From Pelodera strongyloides (taxonomy: Eukaryota > Nematoda > Chromadorea > Rhabditida > Rhabditidae): a DNA stretch of 64,000 nt. The stretch covers positions 124,001-188,000 of the forward strand of contig JAANDG010000257.1 of assembly GCA_036852015.1 (NCBI GenBank), in the 5' to 3' direction. The translations under genes and the position numbers were made by a program. A model generated the notes under the pieces. It made no database searches. It was not told the origin of the DNA and saw only the letters and a list, made by a program, of their open reading frames with translations. This document shows, piece by piece, positions 12,101 to 23,469 of the stretch (positions are counted from its first letter, which is position 1; the number at the start of each line of letters is the position of its first letter).

Positions 12101-12337
12101 GCCATATTCAAAACTCAATTCTCCATGGGAAATTACCCGTATTTTCTCTGCATCTCTCACTTTAGAATGCTATTTTTTGTCCCCAGGGACTATTTCCCCG
12201 ACGGAACTGAAGCCATATTCACCACTCCAATTCCCTCGGGGAATTAGTCCCTGGGGACAGAAAATAGCACTCTATGTGACAAACGTAGAGAAAAAGACGG
12301 GGAATTCCCCATGGGGAATTGAGTGGTGAATACGGTC
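12101..12337. mobile_element. Large palindromic element with GTCCCCAGGGA core
   Basis: Two inverted half-copies lie end to end. Each half runs from CCATATTCACCACTC through ATTCCCCATGGGGAAT and AGAATGCTATTTTCTGTCCC to GTCCCCAGGGA. A single half-copy is found at 56034-56146 in an intron edge of the DDT-WHIM gene. The open frames across it are not genes. Confidence 0.65.
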
Positions 12338-12849
12338 TGGAGTGGTGAACATGGCCACAGGAAGTTAGGGAAGGGGGCAGTTCATAACTACTATGAGCAA
12401 ATGGAATGGAGTTCAACCGTTTAAGATAATGCCAGGTGCCAGGAAAAGGAAACAGGACCAGAAAATTTTGTGAGAGAAGCCAGAAGCCAGAAGGTATAGG
12501 ATACGAACCAGGAGGTCACGGAAACATTTCACTACGTGTGCCGTACAAGCTCAAGCTGAAGTGACAGACAAATTTAGTCGAACAGATAGAGCATGGAGAA
12601 AAGAACACAAAATACCGCGTTTCTACTATTTGTACATGTCACGTTAACCTGTCAGAGTTACAAGTTACACGCAAGTACTCAACAACATACATGGCCAACA
12701 TGGCAGGTAATGAGGTAATCTGAGCAAAGTCGCCAAAATGCCATTACTACGTAAATGGAAAACAAAACCATTCATATAACCACCGAGCCATGTGCATAGA
12801 ATATAAAAATGATGCGGTTTCGGCCATTTTGCTCGAAACGCTATGATTG

Positions 12850-12930
12850 CCCAGTTCTCTCTCAGTCTCTCTCTCGCTGTATTCTCTCCCTTTTCTTCTC
12901 CCGCTCTCTCTCTCTCTCTCTCTCTCCAAA
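12850..12930. repeat. CT-rich microsatellite
   Basis: Imperfect (CT)n/(TC)n tract; the Ser/Leu- and Arg/Glu-rich frames over it are artefacts. Confidence 0.7.
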
Positions 12931-13592
12931 AACCCTCCCTATTCAATTTTGAATCATTGAATGGAACGAAAAGAACACATAGCGAAAAAATGCGGCGCAA
13001 AACGTCAGTTCAAATGGACATCACTACGGAATTGAATTGAATTAAAAACAACACTGTGATGAGATCGACAGCACTCGGCAAAAGAGAAGAGACAAACAAT
13101 TACAAGGTTTAAAGCGGTAGGGCACGTGGTTTTAAGATATGTTGGACTCGGCAGCAGAGACAAACAATTACCAAAGTTTAAAGCGGTATGGGTATGGCAC
13201 TTTGAAATATGTTGGATTTCGGACAACTGCACTAAGATGATATGCAAAAAGTGTCGTCATTTCCAAACAGGCTATTTTACATTTTCAGAAACCAGTTGCC
13301 AGACCACTTTACAATTTACTTACAACAAGCCAAACAAACATGAAGACTCTTACATATTACATAAAGTAAACAAACCAATATCTTGGATAAGTGTTGGAAC
13401 CAAGGTGGGTCCCAGCCACATGATGAACAATGAACACAAGCCTACTTACCTTCGGTCAAATAAAAAAAATATCACTTGCAAAAAAAACTTAGCCTCACGC
13501 TCGGCTGAAAGCGGTCTCGTGGCCTCAACAAGTTAGTTTCTTGTGGGGCATGGGGGCCCGCTTGATCAAAGAATGGATGAGAATATAGGGGC

Positions 13593-13593
<1 letters not shown>

Positions 13594-13657
<64 letters not shown>

Positions 13658-13670
13658 GAGAGAGAGGTGG
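13594..13670. repeat. (AG)n microsatellite
   Basis: More than 25 AG dinucleotides in a row, degrading rightwards into GAGAGAGG. Similar AG tracts lie at about 14845-14868, 15328-15347 and 16483-16525. Confidence 0.9.
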
Positions 13671-16600
13671 GAGGGACAGAAAGTAGAGAGCACAAAGAAG
13701 CAACCAAAAAAGGCAAAATGGCAGCGGAAAAGAGGGAAAAAGCCGGGGAAGGGCATGCAGAAGAGTAGAAGAGGGATATTCCATCCAGAGGCACATATAT
13801 GCACCACAGCCCCCGGAAATGCATGCGAGGTTGCCATAGAGAGACAGTGCCAGAGAGCATAAAAGCACATAGCATAAGAAAGAAAGATAAATGAAACATC
13901 TTCGAGAACGACAGAAGAGAGGAGGAGAGAACAACAGAACACATAGGATAAGCGAGAGATTTTACAGAAAGCGAGATCAAGAAATCGAGAAAACTGAGTA
14001 TAACACACTCAGAAACACTCCATAAAAGGGAAAAGGCATCACCAATCAAGTAAGCAAGGACACATAACTCTTCCTACCTTGCAGCTCCAATCTCACACGA
14101 CGATGAACAAGGAACAAAATGTGAACAGAACATTGGAAACACAAAACTTCGGAACACAAAACATGAAACCTAGCCGAGCAGAAAAAAGGAAAAAAACTTT
14201 ATACGGGCAACATTTCCTCTCTCTTTCTACTAAAAGCTAATGATTTCTAAACGGCGCACCACTTTCAACAAATCGAAAAAGCCGTACATCGGTCATCGGC
14301 AGCTTAATTAAACAAGGGACGAGGTAGAGGATTGAGGATAGATGAAAAAAAAACTAGGGTTCATTCACAAACGATTAACAACATCGCGATCGCGGAGAGC
14401 CGGGAGAGCAAGTGACCAAGGTAAGGGTCGAACAAAATTATTTTGGTTAATCAAGTATGTATAAAGAGAACGAAAGATGAGTAACAATGTAAAACAGCTT
14501 AGTTCAGCATAAGTCTGAGATCTAGGATCAGGATGGAGGTTTGTCCTTATTGCCTTATTCTTCGTATCATAGCACACACAACTCTTCACGTTTGGCAAAG
14601 TTACAGGTTTCAAATATCAAGAACAAGAACCAGGAACTGTGGAACCAAAGAAGGCCAAATAAAACTGATCATAAATTCACTGCACTAGATCAAATGATGT
14701 AAATAATTCTTCAGTCTTAACCCCATCAGGCCCAGTGTCACGCAAACCAAATGTAGAAACCGAAACATGAAAACACCCGATGAGGATGAGAGACTCAATA
14801 TAAATAAAGAAAATAAGATATGAGAGGGAGCAAAGCAGGGGGATGCGAGAGAGAGAGAGAGAGAGAGAAACGGGGGAGAGGAAGGGGATTGGGGATGACA
14901 GAGAAAGAGAAACAGCGAAAAAAATTTCTAGCTGGGGTGCAAACCGAAAGGTTGAGATCAAAATGAAGCCCAAATCAAAGGTCAAGGATTCCAGGTTTCC
15001 TTCAAGTATATTTGAATTACACACAAAAAAAGCTCATCGTTCAAAGACAAAAAAATAGGAGTAAACTCTGCTTAATTAATATAAAAAAGAGACATTCATT
15101 CTTGTACAAAAGCCAGGAAGATCATCACCAACACCAAAACTAAATCTAAATGCAACTACATTGAACCGGGTGGGCGAGAATGCACGCATTTGTGTGTGTA
15201 AATGCAAAGTGCCGAAAAAGGCAAACGTGGCGAGATTCAGAGAGATTCAGCGAAGAGAGAGACCAAAAGAGTTGAACAAATACCAAGAGCGCGAAGCGAG
15301 AGAGGAGACAGTCCAACAAACAGCTAGAGCGAGAGCGAGAGCGAGAAAAGAGGCTGGAGTAGAGCGTAAAGTGGCAACCCACTTGCCAAACGCGCGAATC
15401 AGATACAACAGGAACGTGCACAAGTTCCGCAACACAAACAACTGTCATCTAGGCAACTAGTCATATAGTCATCATGGCATGGGACACGTTCTTACATACA
15501 TTTCTACTTTCTACAACTACAAACGAATGATACAAATTACAAACTACAAATGGACAAATCGATTAGCCACAAGCCACCTCACAAATTTCAATATCAATTA
15601 TCAGATTAGAGCACACCACACCACTAGGAGTGAATAGTGAATCCGTGAATGAATCATATCATCTTGTAAAAAAAAAGTTATTAAATGTCTAAAGAGTATG
15701 TTATTACCTGGGCATGGGGATCGTTACTCGTTACAAAAGCACACAATACCACAAGCCTAAACTACTATAAAACAAGCCATTCAAACTTACAATTTGAATT
15801 TGGTATTCTTTAAAAAAATGAAGAACAATAATAAAGGAACAAAGGTAGTTCACCAAAATTGACCAAAACAAAACATATCACCAATGCACGTGAAAAGCGA
15901 TGGGACAATAGGATTTATAATAACTCACAACCTTTATTCTAAGTTCTATCAGTTCTATGGATGAAATTGTAGTTTCCCAGAGTCACGTTGTTGTCATACC
16001 TAGCAGCTACTACTACAAATATTTGGAAGTTGGAAGGAACCGCATTGCGTCTCACAACACTCAACACTGACAATCAGCAATGGCATAAAGTAGCGATCGT
16101 TCAGAATCATGCAAATGGTACAAACGAGGAAGGTCATAAATTCTACGCTGTCTCAGTTCCTGCCTAATCGTCTTACACTTACAAATGATCTAATTTATAC
16201 ATTTTACCCTACGCAGTGACTGTGACTCACGAAAGAGATAGAGAGAAGAGAGACAGAAAAAAAGTCCACTTACAAAAAAAGAGCCTCATAGCAAGAGAAG
16301 ATCAATGAGAATGAGAAACACCAAATCTACCACTCAAGATATGTTACTAAAATACAAAACTAATAAACAATGAAACTAGAAGCAAAATATAAAATATATT
16401 CTCTCACTTTCAAACTTTCAAGATTCTCTGACATAAATCTTTGGGAAACGATCAAATTCCCAACCTCCCATAGAGACTAAAAGAGGGAGAGAGAGAGGGA
16501 GAGAGAGAGGGGAGAGAGAGAGAGGAACATTTCGGAACGATAATGCAACGTTCTACGGTTCTACGCTATGAGGAAAGGGAAAATGCACGCTCCCGTCAAT

Positions 16601-17092
16601 GTCAAATGCAGAAAACAAACAAGAAAAAGGGGAGCAAATGTTTCGAGGCAGCGCAGATTAAAATTTTTACAGAATACAGAGTGAATCATTCAATTTCAAA
16701 TACACGCCACGCACACGGATCGTTCGTTGAAATGTCTAATGTCCTCATGTATAATGTCAACTTGACAATTCCAATTCCTCCTACAAATGTACAAATAACA
16801 GTGACAATAATGCTAATGCTAAATTAATGACTGAATGACAATGATCCCAACAACAACAAACATCAACAAAGGTTAAAGACTATTCTCATTTGCCGATTTC
16901 TCGATTCCTCCTGTGTAAAGTTCAGCACACGATGACTGGAACTGTCAAAACAATTTTGGCGAGATCAACTGATGCGCCACGAAGAAACCAAAATACACCT
17001 ACATAATGCCTGCACACACAGTTGCCGATGAACAACGAACAACTAAGATCTAAAATTCTTCAAGCGAGACCTTAACATCATTCGGAAGGCAC

Positions 17093-17158
17093 TTGCTCGT
17101 CCTCTTTGCCTTCTGGCACGCACCGGCTCTGCTCGTGCTCGCCAGCAGACATAACCAT
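17093..17158 (-). CDS. Candidate first exon of the CREB-like gene
   Basis: On the minus strand a TTTGTAG acceptor-like site lies one base before ATG, a spacing typical of nematode spliced-leader trans-splicing. The 66-base exon encodes MVMSAGEHEQSRCVPEGKED-EQ and is followed by a GTGCCT donor. It ends in phase 0, matching the phase-0 start of the KID exon at 7059, so joining the two keeps the frame open. The link across about 10 kb is inference from phase and strand only; the donor is weak and other exons may intervene. Confidence 0.3.
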
Positions 17159-20100
17159 TCTACAAATCTCATAAACATGCCATAGATGCCACAGATAAAA
17201 AAGAACGCCACTGAGCAATGTCGCAAAACGAGATAAGTCAAAGTCAGAAAAACACCAACTATAGTGAAACTAACGTGTGGAAATCGTGAAACAAGAACAA
17301 CCCGGTTTGTCGATCGCTGAATGTCGATTTAACCAAGACCACGAACGCGCAAGTCCTATGCCAATGGATGGATCGGAAGTTCGGAAGCAATGTCACTGCA
17401 TTTACATTAGTGGCGCGGCGAGTAGATAATGATCAACATCCACAACTACTAAAGCAACTAAGGAACTAAGCAACACATAGGCAACGAGGCAAGCAACGAT
17501 GAGCGACTGGATTTGGATAACTCGGATTCGGATCTAAGAAAACAAATTGTAAGGCAAAGGAAGGCAAATACAACTGGTTTTAGCATAGCATTACGAATGC
17601 AACACTAGCTGGCAAAGCTCTCTAGTTGTTAGTAAAGTAAGTTGTTCCGCTTTTCCATATTTTCCAACATATCAAGAAGAATACCAATTACAAAAAAAAA
17701 GATAGAAATGCAAATTATTAAGTGAAGTGGAGCTGTGGAGCCAAGTGTTGAGCCAATGCACTCCGAGGTCTAACATCACGAAGAGAATGAGAAAGAAAGT
17801 AAGTTTAAGTTGCACAACTAGGAGAGAGGCTGCTAACTCATAACATCAGTGTCGATTCCTGCGCAGAAGACCACCTTTCCTGCCGTCTCCAGACTTCACT
17901 GTCCGCGCACCTTTCCTCATTGATTGGATAAACAAAGAAAAAAGTGACGCTTCATTGGAATAGAATATGATCCAGGCCAGAGAACAAACTTTTAAACAAC
18001 AAAAACCGTAAACTTGCGCCACGATGATCAGTTCAAGTTCAAAATGTAACGGTGTGAACCTAAAAACGCAAATCTGCATAATTATTCAGCTTTGCGTTTA
18101 CTGTGAACTCGAGAACTAGCAAGATCTACGACGATATACCATCTGATACATCAAACGTTTACTTCCATAAACCAGAAAACAGGAAACAGGCGTCACAATA
18201 AGAGAACACGCTTTCAACGTAGGCCAAAAGGCGTGAATAGACGTCAAAAAACTTCCATTGCATTCTTCTTTGCAGGACTGCGGACAGCACATGTCCAGGC
18301 CAAATCGAAACGGTCCTCTCTCTCTCTCTCCTATTTTTCCAGCGCGCTTGCGCGCGGCGTTCGGTATTCGTCAATTCGTGGACAAACATTGGGGACGGGA
18401 CGCTCGGGACATCCCCTTCTCTCACCCTCACGAAGATGACGACTACTACTACACCAAGGACGACTAGAGTGAGATGACCGATCAGAGCAAAATTGTAGAT
18501 GGCCTGGGCCTGTTTTGGTCTTTGGCTCAATGGCCCAAACGTAGTCCAACGTTTCACAAGATTGTATCAATACACTCTTGAGTTGAGATAGTCAACGCCA
18601 ATCAGGAGGTAGTTGCTATGGTAGGAGGTAGGATGTGTAGACTCCATGACTGAGTACAGTCCACCGCGGTACGAACCAACCAAAATGTATAAAGAATGAA
18701 AGACGGAATATAATACAACAACCGTCGAAGAAAGGAAACGCGTAAATGTACGTACACAGCAAAGCCATCGCAAGAATAATGCATAATCAATACCGTACAC
18801 AAAATGACAAAAAAAGAAGCAAACAAACAAATCGCCTCCCTCTCCCACAACAAACGCCGCGCCTAGCTGTTCCTGGAGCTGGGCGCGCCTTTCATTCATT
18901 GCTTTCATGGCCTTGCGGCGCGCGGAGATAATGTGAGAAATGGACATACAGACGTTTTTCCCAAAAATAGACCTAGGTTCAGACTATGTTAGCGCTAAAG
19001 TAAATTATACTCCTCCTCCACTCCAGAACCCCAACTCCAGGTCAATAAAGGGAACAAGTGAAACACCTAGGTTTGGGGGAGAGCGTCATGTATATTAAAA
19101 TGTGTATCTGTAACACATTGACTACTAAACTCCGCATCCTTTTACTTATTTAAAAAAAACCCAGAGAAACGCACTTATTTCTGAGTAGCGTTATCCCAAT
19201 CAAGCTTCTAACTTTTTAAGTTGAATATGCATATGCAATAGTGCAATTGCGGGAAAAAACTTTTTTTTTTATGAAAGTGAGAACTGAGAACCTGACAACT
19301 GGATAACTGGACAAATTAGTCATACAAATGACTACTGCTCGTGCTCGGCAATCAATCAAATGATGAAAATGATACAAATTTGGTGAGATTTCCCAGCAAT
19401 ACTGGACAAAAACGCTCAGTTTCATAATTCTTCACCAAACAAACATGGAGAATACGGCACTTGAAAAGCGTATACACATCTCATAACGTTATTCAAACAA
19501 CACACTCAGTCAAGGAAAACCCAACATACAGAACAAGTGGACTAGTTCGGAATGCAAGTATCGTTAGTTGAATCGGAAAGAAAAAAATGACAAAAATTAA
19601 GAAATGAAATTGTAGCATATTTGCTTCGCAAACGATTAATGACTGGTAATTTAAATAAAAATGGTAACTTATATTAAATAAAAATGGTAACTTATATTAA
19701 TTAAAAATGGTAACTTATAAACTGGACTGGACATGGAAAGGTTAGCAACGAGGCTAGACTGGCTAGATATAGTAGCAAGGCTTAAAAAGTTGCATGCGCA
19801 CGAGGTGGTAGAGATAGGTTGATAAACAAAGAGTCTCAAGTTATGACACCCATTTTGACAGTTAAGCTAGATATAAACGAACTACATAATACAAAATGTC
19901 ATACGTTATTAACTTCAAGACTTCAATATTCCATAAATTCAGGAGCAAAACTTAAAACAATACAACACAAATTCGCTAGATCTACAGATTTACTAGACGA
20001 ATTCACATCGTTATCAATCAATCAAAGTATCGCTAGTAATCTCTCGTGGAGTGGATTCCTCAGCTTACAATTACATATAGATCGGGACCGTAAAGTTAAA

Positions 20101-21099
20101 TAAGTATCACTTAGAACTTAGAATTCACCATTAGAAATTAAAGAGATTAGAAACTTAAACATGGAGTCAGGAAAATAATCCAGAAAATATCTTACCTGTG
20201 AACCTGTGTTCCTAGTCTATTGTATCGGCATGGAGTGAGTGATAACATCAGTAATTCTGTCATTCAAACGAACAAAAATAAAATAAAGTGTAAAAATAAA
20301 ATCAATAATCAAAACTCACAAAAGAAGGAGGTAAGAGGCCCGAGTGCGCAGGCCCAGGCTGGCTGTTGTCAGAAGACATCTGAATATAAAATACATGTGA
20401 ATTTGTGAATTGTGACTCGATATCTATTAATCTCTTCAAGTTACAAATAGTACAGGGCATAATTTCCGAGCGTACTTGGACGTAGCGCGTTTAACTTACA
20501 ATTAGAGACACGAACAGTTTACATGCTGATATAAGAACGACGTTTCACTAGTTATTGAATAGCTTCTGCTTCTGGAAATGGTCATGGTCTTTCAGGAACT
20601 GCGAAACTTATATAATTGAGTGAAACATCGTCGTTATCTCCTTATAAACAGTTATTGGCATTAACTAAAGCCGTATAACATACGTTTTTGAAACGGTGTT
20701 GCACGCACAACTGCATTCCCATGTATTGTGTGCAAATTGCAGTCGATTCCGGTCTTGGGCTCTTTTTTGGGTTTTTTGCACACACACATTTGCATATAAT
20801 ACACGATAATGTAGACTTGCCGCATACGTTTAATAAACCACGCACAATATCGCTTTAATATGTTAAATTGGGATTGGGGTTCGATTTCGATTCAGCTCTT
20901 CACACCATAAATATAACTATAACATAACAACCTCGGAACCAAGCAATGGAACATTGCTCTTACGTCTAATATTATCATAGTTTCGGTTCTAGGCCAGCCG
21001 ACAATCAGGATAATGTCCTAGCCTCAAGTTTGGTGGTTACTTGACTACTTGATCAAAGACTTGAACTGGAAACCCACTATATTGGACTATACAAAATAG
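17159..21099. other. Intergenic or intronic stretch with weak exon candidates
   Basis: Apart from the candidate exon at 18341-18467, no coding sequence could be supported. A three-fold tandem of AAAAATGGTAACTTATATTA lies at about 19655-19720. A decayed TTAA-type MITE end (TAAAGCCGTATAACATACGT) lies near 20667. Confidence 0.35.
18341..18467 (+). CDS. Candidate terminal exon with acidic C-terminus, unknown protein
   Basis: A CT-rich tract ends in TTTTTCCAG at 18340 and is followed by an open frame that uses codons evenly and stops at 18467. It reads RLRAAFGIRQFVDKHWGRDA and ends DDDYYYTKDD. The composition (Trp, His and charged residues) looks protein-like rather than repeat-like. A possible preceding mini-exon at about 18275-18311, after TTCTTTGCAG, would join in phase, but its donor (GTCCTC) is poor. 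I do not recognise the protein and see no further exons. The minus strand is also open here, so the call is tentative. Confidence 0.25.
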
Positions 21100-21665
21100 G
21101 AATCGTTCCCCGGCAGCCTTATTCAGCATTTATGAATCTTAATTGTGTACGATCTCGTTGAATGCTTTAAGATTGTCCGAGGTTTTGGGTTGCATAAACA
21201 CCGAGTGTTCGAAAGTATGTTCATTTTAGGTGGTAGACAGAGGAGAGATGGTAACTCTTTATATATACGACAGGAAAGGGTTTCTACGTTACAAACCCAA
21301 TCTTTTTTTAAACATCGAGTCACTAGAATTTGGAATCTCCTTGACGAAGTGACTGTCCGCAGCTCAACGATAGAATCATTCAAGTCGAAAATTGACGCGC
21401 TAGATCTCGTTGAGTTGAGTGACCAGGCAGATCTTCACATTGGTGCTTGATCTCATAATATTATCTCACATTCTCTCATTGTTCGTGTTTTGTTTCTTAC
21501 TGTTTGTCTTCGGGTATAAAACCCTACCTTTTCGTCTTCCTGCTCTTCCGAGCACTTTATTTTGCATGTTTTTTATGTGTGAACAAAGTATTTATATATA
21601 TATATATAAGGCTTCACGCATACGTGTCAATCTATCATATACAATAAATATTCTAATTCTAATAT
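21100..21665 (+). mobile_element. 5'-truncated non-LTR retrotransposon (LINE) tail
   Basis: The frame 21145-21450 encodes the C-terminal end of a LINE ORF2 polyprotein, downstream of the reverse transcriptase. The diagnostic block is SFFKHRVTRIWNLLDEVTVR followed by SSTIESFKSKIDAL, matching the family pattern F-x-x-RV-x-x-WN-x-LP...FK-x-x-LD; DLVECFKIVRGF precedes it. After the stop comes an AT-rich 3' UTR ending AATAAATATTCTAATTCTAAT, a short tandem tail typical of such elements. Everything upstream of the C-terminal block, including the catalytic reverse-transcriptase motifs, is missing. It is an inactive relic. The clade (CR1, Jockey or similar) cannot be decided. Confidence 0.8.
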
Positions 21666-21699
21666 TTAGTATATTCATAAAATAAAATTAAAATCCAAA

Positions 21700-23469
21700 C
21701 CAAACCTTTGCGAAGGCCAGGGGAAGAACTTGCGGCAAAAATCAGAACCCTGCAAACACGAAAAGTCAGTAAATACGACAGACACGACCCACAATAGAAC
21801 AGAAACTTGAACGTCTCAAACAAAATGGAAGATTTACAATAAAATTTTTTTAGGTGCGATCATTTAGCTAAACATTTCATCCTCTACAAGGACCATAGAG
21901 CGCGCCCGATGAAGATATGATATTGTCACGTAAAGCTGACATTGAAAGAGTATTATCCTTGAAAACAAAACACAGAAATGAAACAAAACATAACAAAAAA
22001 CAACAAAAACAAAAATTTTAGCAAAAAGCAAAAGTCACATGACGTCATTGTGCAAAATTGCGGCGCAAAGTTCCTTTGCACAAATATCACAAAGGCGCAC
22101 GGCGGGAAATTTAAAAAATACTGGCTCCTTGTGGATTGTAGTCCTGTGTACGCTATAACAGAAACGATAAAAAGTATAGAAATAATCTAGGAAGTGTGGT
22201 GGTGTGGTCGTAACTAAGCCAAAGATAGAATATAGAATGTTAAAGATATATAAGTGCTTATAAAGAAGAGAATATTGGAAGATGTATGACCTTGTTAATA
22301 ATCCAGTGTCGATGCATGAGCCGAACAATAACACAGGAATTTTGAATAGTAGAAATATTTTTTGTTGCTAATTTTTATTCACCACAAAGTAGCTTGTACT
22401 TGAGAGACCAAGTTCGCTTTAAAGGGGATGTGAAACCGGTTTTGCGTTTTGGGCTCAAAAAAAGTTTACCTTTTGCTACAGTATCTTAGATAAAAAGCTA
22501 CGGTAACTGAGATCACTCATTGTTTGCAAGTATTACAATACCAGACGGCTTCGCCTCCTGACTCGTATTTACAATACTTCAAGGTTCAACATACTCACGA
22601 AAAATGGGCATATTTATACGAAAAGTCTGCAAAGTATCTTACTAAAATCATGTAAACAATAGAATATTTAATCGCTGTTTCGCGAACTCGTACCAGGGCG
22701 AAACTGCCTATGAAAAATCATTCATGGCGGCTTTCGCTTTCCATATAGAAACTCATTGAGAAACGAGCTACAAAAATGAGCGTTAATTAACGAGAGCTAC
22801 GAAAAAGTTTTATACCAAATTCCTGAAACGTAGAAAAAGCAAATGGCGAGTACAACATGTGTATGCAGGCTTTGAAACATACTGCAACATATCACATATG
22901 CAAATTTTCCAAAAAGCCCATATATGTTCGGGAAGTTAGGTAATAGCCCATATTATCTACTGTTTCTTACAAGATCGGCGTCGCCTAGCCTTGAGGGTCG
23001 CTTCAAACGATGAACATACGAAATTCATTCAGCATTTGCTCGCAAAAGGTTTGTGGTGCTTTGCATATTTTTGGTCGTGACTAAACGCACGAAGCGCACC
23101 TCGCTCAGCCTTTGCCAGAAAGTCGGCAGGTTTTCGCCGTTCACAACCCCTAGTTCAGCAATGGTAAACGGTAAACAATGGTGTACGCCAGAAAATATGC
23201 GCCAAACGCACGCCGCGCACCTTGCTCAGGCTTTTTTTTATAATAGTTTTATTGATAATAGTTTTATGATAGTTTTATAGACCAGAATCTCGCCAGGTTT
23301 TCGCAGCGCACCTCCCGAGCGCAGCAGTGATAGCAAATTGTCCCATACTGTAACACAGGATATCTACACCTAGGACTCCAAACGCAGTCGTAGTAAAGCT
23401 AATTGTCGATATTCCGTGATCCAGAGAGTACTTTTCGACCAAATAATACGAATTATATAGTCTTTTCAG
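21700..23469. other. Non-coding stretch upstream of the BTB gene
   Basis: It holds repeats: GCGCACCTCGCTCAGCCTTT / GCGCACCTTGCTCAGGCTTT direct copies at 23094 and 23216, and a TTAAAGGGGATGTGAAACC-type MITE end near 22419. A possible upstream BTB-gene exon lies at about 23373-23426 (acceptor CACCTAG, donor GTACTT, phase 0, reading DSKRSRSKANCRYSVIQR), but this is unverified. Confidence 0.35.

Larger units (their letters stand above)
7060..17092. other. Repeat-bearing non-coding stretch, probable CREB-like gene intron(s)
   Basis: If 17093-17158 is the first exon, this is a very large intron. It holds the foldback elements, SINE tail and AG/CT microsatellites listed separately. No further exon could be supported, although additional small CREB exons could be hidden here. 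Long low-complexity open frames at 13472-14049 and 15146-15460 come from CT/AG-rich DNA and were not called. Confidence 0.35.

Noticed and set aside
13472..14049. Long minus-strand frames (up to 178 codons) with Leu/Ser runs
   Set aside because: They cross the (AG)n tract and lack splice sites or a family match; three frames are open together, as expected for a CT/AG-rich strand.
15146..15460. 100-codon frames on both strands, Arg/Ala/Glu-rich on the plus strand
   Set aside because: Low-complexity GCGAGAGCGAGA sequence opens both strands; the basic stretch was checked as a possible bZIP region and does not match one.
18830..18947. Minus-strand frame starting MSISHIISARRKAMKAMNER
   Set aside because: The composition looks protein-like and it was considered as a first exon, but no acceptor or good donor is present and the GGCGCGCC-rich DNA is partly palindromic.
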